The notes under the pieces are model-generated. The model was not told the origin of the DNA, searched no databases, and saw nothing but the letters and a program-made list of their open reading frames with translations. The translations under genes were made by a program, and so were the position numbers. Below are positions 28,048 to 36,599 of a DNA stretch of 36,745 nt, piece by piece; positions within the stretch are counted from its first letter, which is position 1, and each line of letters starts with the position of its first letter. The stretch covers positions 1 through 36,745 of the forward strand of contig JANQHS010000002.1 of NCBI GenBank assembly GCA_028282565.1. The letters are read 5' to 3'. Source of the DNA: Cytophagales bacterium (lineage in GTDB: Bacteria; Bacteroidota; Bacteroidia; Cytophagales; CCMP332).

Positions 28048-30900
28048 TTAGGATTCGTAATCCTCAAGAGGAGCGCATGTGCAGATCAGGTTACGATCAC
28101 CATAAGCATTGTCGATCCTTCCCACCGACGGCCATACCTTGTGAACCTTTAAAAATTCCAGGGGCAGCCCAGCCTTTTGGCGATCATAGGAATGGTTCCA
28201 ATCACCACTTACAAAATGGTCAAGCGGATGAGGAGCGTTGACCAGCACATTATCTTCCTTGGAGACTTTGCCATCAATGACCTCCTGGATCTCCGCGCGG
28301 ATGCTTAACATGGAATCACAAAAACGATCCAGCTCTTCCTTGGTTTCACTTTCCGTGGGTTCGACCATCAGCGTTCCGGCGACAGGAAATGACATGGTTG
28401 GCGCATGATATCCATAGTCCATTAATCTTTTTGCCACATCCTCTGCATCGATTCCATGCTGCTTGAAGGAACGTAGATCGACGATCATTTCATGAGCAGA
28501 CATTCCCATGGCTCCAACATAAAGTACGTCGTAATCCTTTTCGAGTCTTGCACGTAGATAGTTCGCATTCAAGATGGCAATTGCAGTGGCGTTTTTCAAT
28601 CCATCAGGCCCCATCATGCGGATATAGGCATAGGAAATGGGAAGTATGCTGGAAGATCCGAAGGGTGCGGCAGAAATGGCATTGATGCCTTTCTCTCCAC
28701 CGGTCTTTACAAGAACATGTTTTGGAAGGTATGGTGCAAGGTGCTCGGCAACCCCGATCGGCCCCATACCAGGACCTCCGCCTCCATGTGGGATACAGAA
28801 CGTTTTATGGAGGTTCAGGTGACAAACATCTGCACCGATATTCGCAGGACTGGTATACCCAACCTGGGCGTTCATATTGGCGCCGTCCATGTAGACCTGT
28901 CCGCCATTCTCATGAATGATGTCGCAAACCCTGACGATATCCTTTTCGAATACCCCATGGGTTGAAGGATAGGTAACCATGAGTCCGGCAAGATCCTTTC
29001 CGGCAGCAGAAGCTTTTTCCTGCAGGTCACCAACATCAATATTCCCCTTTTCATCACATTGTACGATCTTCACTTCCATGCCAGCCATCACCGCACTGGC
29101 AGGATTTGTGCCATGAGCAGAGCTGGGGATCAATACGATCTTCCTGTTTGCCTCTCCTCGATCCTGGTGGTAGGCAGCGATCACTGCCAAACCGGCAAAT
29201 TCTCCCTGTGCCCCGGAGTTTGGTTGGAGTGAAACAGCATGAAATCCCGTGATCTCGGATAGCCAGTTTTCAAGATCCTCCATCATTTGGCGATACCCTT
29301 GACATTGGTCTTCCGGAATGAATGGATGCAATTGACCAACTTCCGGCCAGGATACCGGGATCATTTCAGTGGTCGCATTCAGTTTCATGGTACAGGACCC
29401 CAATGAGATCATAGAATGCGTCAAGCTGATATCCTTGTTTTCCAACCTTTTCAGATAACGCAGCATCTCATGTTCCGAAAAGTGTTTATGAAAAACATCT
29501 TCCTCCATATATGATGACGTCCTTTCAAGCTGAGCGGGAATGCCAAGCTCCTTGTTGTCAGTTCCGGAACCCTGTCCGGAAAAAACATCCTTAAGATCGT
29601 CTATATCCTTAGCAGTGGTCGTTTCATCAATGGAGACCCCAACCAGGCCTTCATAGAAGTAGTTCAGATTGGCCCTGGTAGCTTCGGCTCTCAACCGGAT
29701 GTCATTCCTGGTATTTTCATCGACTGCGACAAAAATGGTATCAAAGAAATTCCCCTGAGCAAGTTGGAACCCTTTGCTCTGAAGATCGCTTGCGAGGTCT
29801 TTGGCCTTCTCGTGAACGGATTCCGCAATAGAGCGAATTCCATCCGGACCATGATAAACGGAATATGCTCCCGCCATGACCGCCAGAAGCACCTGAGCGG
29901 TGCAAATATTTGATGTGGCCTTTTCTCGGCGTATATGCTGTTCCCTGGTTTGTAAGGCCATCCTGAATGCAGGATTTCCAAAACGGTCCTGTGATATGCC
30001 AATGATCCGGCCGGGAATCATCCTCTTGAAGTCTTCTTTCGTCGCAAAAAAAGCGGCATGTGGTCCGCCATATCCCATGGGCACCCCAAATCGTTGTGCA
30101 GAGCCCAATGCGACGTCCGCTCCCATTTCTCCCGGCGATTTCAGCATGGTCAAGGCCAATAGATCAGTAGCCACGGCCACAAACACTCCCTGTTCCTTTG
30201 CCGATGTGATCAAGGCCGACCGGTCCCTGATGGCTCCTTCACAATCCGGATATTGGATCAAAATGCCAAACAGCTCTTCCCTGGTCACATCCAGTTTTTC
30301 AATGTCCCCGATCTCAAGGTCCACACCTGCAAAACCAGCCCTGGTTTTTAGAACATCAAGGGTCTGAGGAAAGCATTTGTCCGAAGCAAAAAAGACATTT
30401 GAATTCTTCTTGGCACCCCTTTTGGCATGATAAAAGAGGCTCATGGCCTCCGCAGCTGCGGTTCCTTCATCAAGCAATGAAGCGTTGGCTATCTCCAGGC
30501 CACAGAGTTCAGCGACCACGGTCTGAAAATTCAAGAGCATTTCAAGCCTGCCCTGGGAGATCTCAGCCTGATAGGGTGTATAAGCAGTATACCAGCCCGG
30601 GTTTTCCAAAATATTTCTTTGGATCACGGTCGGAACGTGCGTTCCATAATATCCCATGCCGATGTAGGATTTGTATACCTGGTTTTGGGACATGGTTTTT
30701 TTGAAGTCTTCAAGGAACTCCGCCTCTCCAAGAGCGGCAGGAAGGCTCAATTCCCTTTTTAACCGAATATTGTCCGGGATGGTCTTAAAGATCAGTTCCT
30801 CTTTGTCTTTTACACCGATGAGGTCTAGCATCTCCTTTTCCTCCTTGGCAGAGGGACCTATATGCCTTGGTTCAAATGCCTGTGTATCTATTCTTTTCAT
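28048..30900 (-). CDS. gcvP: Aminomethyl-transferring glycine dehydrogenase (P-protein)
   Basis: RHIGPS start, SYIGMGYYGTHVPTVIQRNILENPGWYTAYTPYQAEISQGRLE, PLP motif HLNLHKTFCIPHGGGGPGMGPIGV. Confidence 0.98.
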   Translation of the reverse strand: MKRIDTQAFEPRHIGPSAKEEKEMLDLIGVKDKEELIFKTIPDNIRLKRELSLPAALGEAEFLEDFKKTMSQNQVYKSYIGMGYYGTHVPTVIQRNILENPGWYTAYTPYQAEISQGRLEMLLNFQTVVAELCGLEIANASLLDEGTAAAEAMSLFYHAKRGAKKNSNVFFASDKCFPQTLDVLKTRAGFAGVDLEIGDIEKLDVTREELFGILIQYPDCEGAIRDRSALITSAKEQGVFVAVATDLLALTMLKSPGEMGADVALGSAQRFGVPMGYGGPHAAFFATKEDFKRMIPGRIIGISQDRFGNPAFRMALQTREQHIRREKATSNICTAQVLLAVMAGAYSVYHGPDGIRSIAESVHEKAKDLASDLQSKGFQLAQGNFFDTIFVAVDENTRNDIRLRAEATRANLNYFYEGLVGVSIDETTTAKDIDDLKDVFSGQGSGTDNKELGIPAQLERTSSYMEEDVFHKHFSEHEMLRYLKRLENKDISLTHSMISLGSCTMKLNATTEMIPVSWPEVGQLHPFIPEDQCQGYRQMMEDLENWLSEITGFHAVSLQPNSGAQGEFAGLAVIAAYHQDRGEANRKIVLIPSSAHGTNPASAVMAGMEVKIVQCDEKGNIDVGDLQEKASAAGKDLAGLMVTYPSTHGVFEKDIVRVCDIIHENGGQVYMDGANMNAQVGYTSPANIGADVCHLNLHKTFCIPHGGGGPGMGPIGVAEHLAPYLPKHVLVKTGGEKGINAISAAPFGSSSILPISYAYIRMMGPDGLKNATAIAILNANYLRARLEKDYDVLYVGAMGMSAHEMIVDLRSFKQHGIDAEDVAKRLMDYGYHAPTMSFPVAGTLMVEPTESETKEELDRFCDSMLSIRAEIQEVIDGKVSKEDNVLVNAPHPLDHFVSGDWNHSYDRQKAGLPLEFLKVHKVWPSVGRIDNAYGDRNLICTCAPLEDYES

Positions 30901-30925
30901 ACTCGTTAATGCAATTCAGGGGCCG

Positions 30926-30933
30926 CAAAATTA
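30926..30933 (-). promoter_or_regulatory. Putative Bacteroidota -7 element (TAATTTTG) for gcvP
   Basis: Minus-strand TAATTTTG matches TAnnTTTG, 25 nt between the box and the gcvP ATG. Confidence 0.5.
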
Positions 30934-30983
30934 ACCTAAATGTGACTACGATAGTTTAATTTAATGACCTTAAAACCTAGAAA

Positions 30984-31442
30984 ATGAACTTGAATATCAG
31001 ACCGGCCCATGCCGGTGATCTAATCTTTCTTGTAAACGCTCAAATGTCAATGGCCAAGGAGACCGAGGAGAAGTCTCTCAACCAGCAAACCCTGATCAAG
31101 GGGATCAAGCATCTGATGAACAACCCGGAACTGGGGGAGTATATCGTCGCCGAACTCGGCTCCAAGAGCATTGCCTGCCTTTTAAACCTGAATGAGTGGA
31201 GCGATTGGCGAAACGGCAATGTGATTTGGATCCATTCCCTGTACGTGCTGCCTGAATTCAGGAAAAAGGGGGTATTCAACAGGCTCTATGAGTATGTCAA
31301 AAACAAGGTTGACCAGGATCCCTCGTTCATGGGGATCAGACTATACGTGGATCAAACCAACACAGCCGCACAGCAAGCCTATAAGAAAATAGGAATGGAC
31401 GGAGAGCATTACAAGGTTTATGAATGGATGCCCGGTGAGTGA
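30984..31442 (+). CDS. GNAT family N-acetyltransferase
   Basis: NVIWIHSLYVLPEFRKKGVFNRLYEYVKNKV...IRLYVDQTNTAAQQAYKKIGMDGEHYKVYEW. Confidence 0.92.
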   Translation: MNLNIRPAHAGDLIFLVNAQMSMAKETEEKSLNQQTLIKGIKHLMNNPELGEYIVAELGSKSIACLLNLNEWSDWRNGNVIWIHSLYVLPEFRKKGVFNRLYEYVKNKVDQDPSFMGIRLYVDQTNTAAQQAYKKIGMDGEHYKVYEWMPGE

Positions 31443-31738
31443 GTTTCCCGGATAACCCATTCTTCATAATCCTCGTTAGAATCGATCTGTCTTGAAACTA
31501 TACAGGGGACTTCATAAGGATGCTCTTTCGTGACGACCTCCTTTATTTCCTGCCAATTCTGCTCTATGCTTTTGGCAAAGGCAAAAACCTCGGGTTCGTT
31601 TTGGATCTTTCCCTTCCATTTGTAGAGGCTCTTTCCCTCAAAGATGTTGGAACATGCGATAAGGTTTTTACTCAGCAAGATCTCGGATATTCTTTCGGCT
31701 TCCCTGAGGTTGGGAAAGGTCATGTATACAGAGATCAT
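31418..31738 (-). CDS. cutA: Divalent-cation tolerance protein CutA
   Basis: EAERISEILLSKNLIACSNIF...SLYKWKGKIQNEPEVFAFAKS...HPYEVPCIVS...YEEWV. Confidence 0.94.
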   Translation of the reverse strand: MISVYMTFPNLREAERISEILLSKNLIACSNIFEGKSLYKWKGKIQNEPEVFAFAKSIEQNWQEIKEVVTKEHPYEVPCIVSRQIDSNEDYEEWVIRETHSPGIHS

Positions 31739-32226
31739 TTGCCCGACTCTCTCAGGCCCAACATTTTCAAAGCCGTGATCCCGGCTTCATAACCTTTATT
31801 GCCATGCTTGCCTCCGGCCCTTTCTCTGGCTTGCTCCATGTTGTCAGTTGTTAAGACCCCGAAGATGACGGGTTTGTTGAATTCCAATGAGACATCCTTG
31901 ATCCCATTGGCAACGGCATTGCAGATGAAATCGAAATGTCGCGTTTCACCCTGGATAACGCATCCCAGGGAAATTACAGCGTCGATGAACTCGTTTTCAG
32001 CCTGCCATTGACTCCCAAGGATCAATTCATAACTCCCCGGTACATAATGAACTGTAATATTCTCCTCCGGGACCTGATACTCGGTTAAGGCCCGGATGGC
32101 TCCTTCCTTTAGGGCTTCGGTGACCTCTTCATTCCATTCGGAAACGACCAGCGCAATTTTAAATTCTTCAGAGTTACCCAGATAGCGGGCGTTGTGTTGG
32201 TTCAGATTTTTATCTACCGAAGACAT
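31735..32226 (-). CDS. ribH: 6,7-dimethyl-8-ribityllumazine synthase
   Basis: ALVVSEWNEEVTEALKEGA, VPGSYELILGSQW, ISLGCVIQGETRHFDFICNAVANGI, PVIFGVLTTDNMEQARERAGGKHGNKGYEA. Confidence 0.96.
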   Translation of the reverse strand: MSSVDKNLNQHNARYLGNSEEFKIALVVSEWNEEVTEALKEGAIRALTEYQVPEENITVHYVPGSYELILGSQWQAENEFIDAVISLGCVIQGETRHFDFICNAVANGIKDVSLEFNKPVIFGVLTTDNMEQARERAGGKHGNKGYEAGITALKMLGLRESGK

Positions 32227-32252
32227 AATTCCGGGCCTGTGGCCCCAGAGAC

Positions 32253-32948
32253 CTAACTATTGGACATTTCCGTTTCTGCCCGAGCCTTGTATTTTTTGGC
32301 ATCATTGATTTCGGTTGCTGTCGGAAAATCACTGATCACCCTTCCATAAGCTTCTGCGGCATCCTCCCAACGGTTCACCGTTTCCAAAGCAAGCCCCAGC
32401 TTTAGCAGGTACATAGGAGTGAAATCCTTATTGGGTTTGTAATCGCTGGCTTTTTCTAAATAGCCGATAGCCTCCTCAACGTCATCTAGCTCCATATAGG
32501 CATCACCGATCAGGCAATAAGCCCTGGCCTGAACAAAAAGATCATTACCACTGAACCCTTTCAAATATTCAATGGCCGATTCATAATTTCCAAGCTTCAG
32601 CTCACAGGCGCCGGCATAGAACTTTGCCAGATTTCCCGCCTTGGTATAACCATAATCGTCAATGATATCAACAAAGCCCAGATTTCCACGGCTATCACCG
32701 TTTAACGCAGAATAGACAGAATCCTTTTCAAAGTTGAAGACCGCCTGGATCATTTCAACCTGGGCTTCCTCATTCTGCCCTGTATAATAATTGTAACCAA
32801 AATATCCCGCCAGAATAAGTGCCAGTATACCTCCACCGATGTATTGGACCAGCTGTTTATTCTTTTCAATAAAATCCTGTGCCGCCGGATTTTGGCTGCT
32901 GGTTTCCTTTTGCTGTTGTTCTTGGATTTCCCTTTCCTCTTTTGCCAT
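32253..32948 (-). CDS. Membrane-anchored TPR protein (YfgM-like)
   Basis: Cytosolic N-terminus, single TM LVQYIGGGILALILAGYFGYNYY, TPR repeats (CELKLGNYESAIEYLKGF; AYMELDDVEEAIGYLEKASDY). Confidence 0.85.
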   Translation of the reverse strand: MAKEEREIQEQQQKETSSQNPAAQDFIEKNKQLVQYIGGGILALILAGYFGYNYYTGQNEEAQVEMIQAVFNFEKDSVYSALNGDSRGNLGFVDIIDDYGYTKAGNLAKFYAGACELKLGNYESAIEYLKGFSGNDLFVQARAYCLIGDAYMELDDVEEAIGYLEKASDYKPNKDFTPMYLLKLGLALETVNRWEDAAEAYGRVISDFPTATEINDAKKYKARAETEMSNS

Positions 32949-32967
32949 CTTGAAAAAATTCGAGGCG

Positions 32968-32975
32968 CAAAATTA
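32968..32975 (-). promoter_or_regulatory. Putative -7 element (TAATTTTG) for the TPR gene
   Basis: Minus-strand TAATTTTGCGCC, 19 nt before the ATG, inside a 38-nt intergenic gap. Confidence 0.45.
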
Positions 32976-32986
32976 GAAATTCTAAC

Positions 32987-34021
32987 TTACTCTTCGATGA
33001 TGAAGGGGTAGTTTTCTTCTTTGTAGACGTCCTTATAGGCATCAGATGCATCAGGCCATGGTGATTCCTCGGCGAAATCTACTGCCTCCTGAACTTCGGC
33101 CTTGATCTTGGCATCGATCGCATCCAGGGCTGGCTGGGTGGCATACTTCTTCTTCAGGATGGTATCCTTCACTTTTTCTATGGAGTCCAAGTCTTTGTAT
33201 TTCTCAACCTCTTCCTTTGTTCTGTACTTGGCCGGGTCGGACATGGAATGGCCTCTGTATCTGTAAGTCCTGAATTCCAAAAACGAAGGCCCCTTGCCTT
33301 TGCGTGCATGCTCGGCGGCCTTGGCGGTTTCGTCATGAACCGTCTCAATGGTCATTGCGTCAACCGCCCATGAAGGCATGTCATATGCCTCGCCCAGCTG
33401 ATATAGTTCCGTAACATTGGAGGTCCGCTCTACGGAAGTACCCATCGCATAGCCATTGTTCTCAACCACAAATATCACGGGCAGCAACCAGGTCATTGCC
33501 AGATTAAAAGTCTCGTGAAAAGCACCCTGCCTCACGGCTCCGTCACCCATATAGCAAATGCAGACATTCCCTGTCTTGAGATACTTCTCAGAGAAGGCGA
33601 TTCCCGCTCCAAGAGGAATTTGACCACCGACAATTCCGTGTCCACCGAAAAAATTGTGTTCCTTATCGAAGAGGTGCATGGAGCCTCCCTTACCTGCCGA
33701 TACCCCGGTGGCCTTTCCAAAGAGTTCAGCCATGATCTTTTTGGGAGCTGTTCCCAAAGCCAATGGGTGTCCATGATCACGGTAGGCAGTGATCCATTTA
33801 TCGTCCTTGTTCAAGGCCGTAACCGCACCAACCGCACTGGCTTCCTGACCGATATAAAGGTGACAGAAGCCTCTGATCTTCTGTTGTCCGTACAATTGGG
33901 CACATTTTTGTTCAAAAAGTCTGATCAATTGCATCTTTTCATACCAGAATAAATACCTGGATTTTGGATGCCCTGATTCTTTTTTAGGCTTTTTTGCAGA
34001 TGTGCTTTTTGTTGTGGCCAT
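32987..34021 (-). CDS. pdhA: Pyruvate dehydrogenase E1 component subunit alpha
   Basis: RGFCHLYIGQEASAVG, AYRDHGHPLALG, GKGGSMHLFDKEHNFFGGHGIVGGQIPLGAG, TPP motif GDGAVRQGAFHETFNLA...VVENNGYAMGTS, RYRGHSMSDPAKYR. Confidence 0.96.
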   Translation of the reverse strand: MATTKSTSAKKPKKESGHPKSRYLFWYEKMQLIRLFEQKCAQLYGQQKIRGFCHLYIGQEASAVGAVTALNKDDKWITAYRDHGHPLALGTAPKKIMAELFGKATGVSAGKGGSMHLFDKEHNFFGGHGIVGGQIPLGAGIAFSEKYLKTGNVCICYMGDGAVRQGAFHETFNLAMTWLLPVIFVVENNGYAMGTSVERTSNVTELYQLGEAYDMPSWAVDAMTIETVHDETAKAAEHARKGKGPSFLEFRTYRYRGHSMSDPAKYRTKEEVEKYKDLDSIEKVKDTILKKKYATQPALDAIDAKIKAEVQEAVDFAEESPWPDASDAYKDVYKEENYPFIIEE

Positions 34022-34076
34022 TGTTCAAATTTGAAATTTGCAGGGCCGCGAATTTACGAAATGACTCCTAATTGTC

Positions 34077-35177
34077 TTGGTTTTAGAGCGTCTACAACTA
34101 TCGAATTTTAGAAACTACGGAAGCGTCGTGCTTGATCCGGGGCCAGGATTAAATATCGTCTTTGGACCAAATGGGGCTGGAAAGACCAACCTTCTTGATG
34201 CGATCCATTTTTTATCAATGGCAAAAAGTGCATTTGGGATACAGGATAATTTTTGCGTCAGGGAAGGAGAGCAATTTTTCAGGATCAATGGCAATTACAG
34301 CTCGAAACCAACAACCAAGGTTATTCTTAAATACAAGCTTGGCGCAAGAAAAATTCTGGAGAAAAACGGGCAGCCCGTCAAAAGGATCGCCGACCATGTT
34401 GGAGAGATCCCTGTCGTAATCTCCGGACCTATTGACATGGAATTGGTTTCCGGATCACCAGAACTTCGAAGAAATTTTATCGATCAGACCATCTCTCAAT
34501 TCGATGTCGACTACCTCAAAACCCTCATTGATTACCATAAGCTCCTGAAACAAAAGGGAGCAGAGCTCAAGAAACAAAAGGAAAATTCAAATCCAAATCT
34601 CGAAATGGTAGAAACCTACCACCATCAAATGATCCCCCTGAACAAAGAGATCTTTGAAGCTCGGGAAGCCTTCATCAAGGAAAGCTCCAAGCCGATAAGC
34701 GACTATTACGGGATGGTCTCAGGGGACCGGGAAAAAGTTGAGGTGAGCTATACAAGTCAGGTCCGGACTCAGGATCCGCATGCTTATTCGGTAAATGAAT
34801 TCAAAAGAGAGATCGCCGCACAGAGAAACCTTTTTGGCATCCACCGGGATGATATTGAGTTGATGGTCAATGGCAAAACCGCGAAGAAATACGCAAGCCA
34901 GGGCCAGCAAAAAACCGTTCTTTCCGCCTTGAAGCTCATGCAGGTAGATATGATCCGCAAAAAGGGAGGAGACAATCCCATCATACTTCTAGACGATGTT
35001 TTTGACCGGCTTGATCGAACCAGAGCAAAAAATCTGCTACGGATCATTCTTGAACAAAATCTGGGTCAAACATTTATCTCCGATACCCAATCGGAAAGAA
35101 TTCGGGACGCCATACCATCAGATCAAAAAGATGTTGACTACTTTGAGATCAAAGACGGTCAGGTCAAAGAAAAATAG
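34077..35177 (+). CDS. recF: DNA replication/repair protein RecF
   Basis: LERLQLSNFRNYGSVVLDPGPGLNIVFGPNGAGKTNLLDAIHFLS; YASQGQQKTVLSALKLMQ; PIILLDDVFDRLDRTR. Start TTG. Confidence 0.96.
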   Translation: MVLERLQLSNFRNYGSVVLDPGPGLNIVFGPNGAGKTNLLDAIHFLSMAKSAFGIQDNFCVREGEQFFRINGNYSSKPTTKVILKYKLGARKILEKNGQPVKRIADHVGEIPVVISGPIDMELVSGSPELRRNFIDQTISQFDVDYLKTLIDYHKLLKQKGAELKKQKENSNPNLEMVETYHHQMIPLNKEIFEAREAFIKESSKPISDYYGMVSGDREKVEVSYTSQVRTQDPHAYSVNEFKREIAAQRNLFGIHRDDIELMVNGKTAKKYASQGQQKTVLSALKLMQVDMIRKKGGDNPIILLDDVFDRLDRTRAKNLLRIILEQNLGQTFISDTQSERIRDAIPSDQKDVDYFEIKDGQVKEK

Positions 35178-35183
35178 TTTGCC

Positions 35184-35468
35184 TTGGAAAGGATAAAAAC
35201 CATCAAAGAATGCATCGATCAGTTCCTTGAAAAAGGTCCACTTGGGGATAAGATCAAGAAGTCAGCGATCAAGGAGGCATGGGGTGAGGTGACAGGAGAT
35301 TCGGTTAGGAAAAGGACTCAAGACCTTTGGCTTCATGATGAAAAATTGATGGTCAGAGTTGGGTCAGGGCCAGTAAAGCATTTTCTGCTGACCAACAGGG
35401 TGAAGCTCAAAGAAAAAATTGAAGAACGGGTACCCGGTTTAAGGATCAGGGAAATTGTTATTCTTTAG
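35184..35468 (+). CDS. DUF721 (DciA-like) domain protein
   Basis: IDQFLEKGPLGDKIKKSAIKEAWGEVTGDSVRKRTQDLWLHDEKLMVRVGSGPVKHFLLTNRVKLKEKIEE; position after recF is typical. TTG start. Confidence 0.88.
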   Translation: MERIKTIKECIDQFLEKGPLGDKIKKSAIKEAWGEVTGDSVRKRTQDLWLHDEKLMVRVGSGPVKHFLLTNRVKLKEKIEERVPGLRIREIVIL

Positions 35469-36265
35469 AGCGGCTTCTCCTTGGCCCGCTCCCACATCTC
35501 ATCCAACTCATCAAGGGAATAGTTCTTCATGTGCTTCCCCTCGCTTTTCGCTTCCTCCTCCATTCTTTTAAACCTGCCTAAAAACTTTCTATTAGCCGCT
35601 TCGAGGGCATCTTCCGGGTTGACCTTTAAAAACCTGCTAAGGTTCACGGCCGTGAAAAGAAGATCCCCCATTTCATCCTGAACTCTCTCCAGAGGAGATT
35701 CATTGATGTGCTCTTCCTTTAATTCCAGGATCTCCTCATCCAGCTTTTTCCAAACCGGTGCCAGATCCCCCCAATCAAAACCAACACCTGCGGCTTTTTC
35801 CTGAATCCTCAAAGCCTTCACGAGTGACGGAAGTGATTTTGGAACCCCCGACATCACGCTTTTATTTCCCTCTTGCATTTTGATCTCTTCCCAGTTCTTT
35901 TTTACCTGCTCCTCGTCTTCAGCCTTCACATCTCCAAAAACATGGGGATGCCTGCGAATCAGCTTTTCATTGATGCCTTTTGCCACTTCCGCGATACCGA
36001 ACCTGCCCTCCTCTTCCCCAAGCCTGGAATAAAACACGATATGAAGCAACAGATCACCAAGTTCCTTTGGCAGCTCCTCAAGATCATTTTCCACTATGGA
36101 ATCCGAAAGCTCATGCACCTCTTCAATGGTGAGGGTTCTCAGTGTTTGAAAGGTTTGCTTCATATCCCAGGGACATTTTTCCCTGAGTTCATCCATGATG
36201 TCAAGGAGTCGTCCAAACTCCCTTAGTTTTTCTTCCTTGCTGATCCGATTTTTTTTGAACTCCAT
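35465..36265 (-). CDS. mazG: Nucleoside triphosphate pyrophosphohydrolase MazG
   Basis: LREKCPWDMKQTFQTLRTLTIEEVHELSDSI...ELPKELGDLLLHIVFYSRLGEE; second repeat EEILELKEE...VQDEMGDLLFTAVNLSRFL. Confidence 0.96.
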   Translation of the reverse strand: MEFKKNRISKEEKLREFGRLLDIMDELREKCPWDMKQTFQTLRTLTIEEVHELSDSIVENDLEELPKELGDLLLHIVFYSRLGEEEGRFGIAEVAKGINEKLIRRHPHVFGDVKAEDEEQVKKNWEEIKMQEGNKSVMSGVPKSLPSLVKALRIQEKAAGVGFDWGDLAPVWKKLDEEILELKEEHINESPLERVQDEMGDLLFTAVNLSRFLKVNPEDALEAANRKFLGRFKRMEEEAKSEGKHMKNYSLDELDEMWERAKEKPL

Positions 36266-36304
36266 TGAACCGCCTTTGCTATAACTCCGTTAATGAACTT
36301 AGAC

Positions 36305-36312
36305 TAAATTTG
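36305..36312 (+). promoter_or_regulatory. Putative -7 element (TAAATTTG) for the small membrane protein
   Basis: TAAATTTGCGC, 16 nt before ATG 36329. Confidence 0.45.
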
Positions 36313-36328
36313 CGCTAAAATTACTCAA

Positions 36329-36553
36329 ATGGCCACTGTTATTCTGGCAATCGTTTTAATAGGTTTATTTTTCGTCGGCATGTCCGTAAGGCTGCTTCTG
36401 TTAAAAAACGGAGAGTTTAAGGGAACCTGTGCATCCCAAAATCCATACCTGAAAAGCGAAGGAGGAACCTGCGGATATTGCGGTAAAGAGGTAGGCTCCT
36501 GTGATAACGACAAACCTTCCAACGAAGTCGAGAAGGTCATGGCCAAGTTTTAG
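36329..36553 (+). CDS. Small single-TM Cys-containing protein (conserved Bacteroidota 'membrane or secreted protein' type)
   Basis: N-terminal TM TVILAIVLIGLFFVGMSVRLLLL, then GEFKGTCASQNPYLKSEGGTCGYCGKEVGSC; preceded by a -7-like TAAATTTG box at 36305-36312. Confidence 0.75.
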   Translation: MATVILAIVLIGLFFVGMSVRLLLLKNGEFKGTCASQNPYLKSEGGTCGYCGKEVGSCDNDKPSNEVEKVMAKF

Positions 36554-36599
36554 GTTCTCATCCCTGAGGCCTTAATATCTTTACCAAAAATTTTCAAGA

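Noticed and set aside
29900-30367. 155-aa plus-strand ORF inside gcvP
   Set aside because: Shadow ORF antisense to a highly conserved enzyme; no domain.
30901-30983. Glycine riboswitch upstream of gcvP
   Set aside because: The 83-nt divergent gap contains a -7-like box and too little leader for a glycine riboswitch aptamer.
33515-33952. 145-aa plus-strand ORF inside pdhA
   Set aside because: Antisense shadow of conserved pdhA coding sequence.
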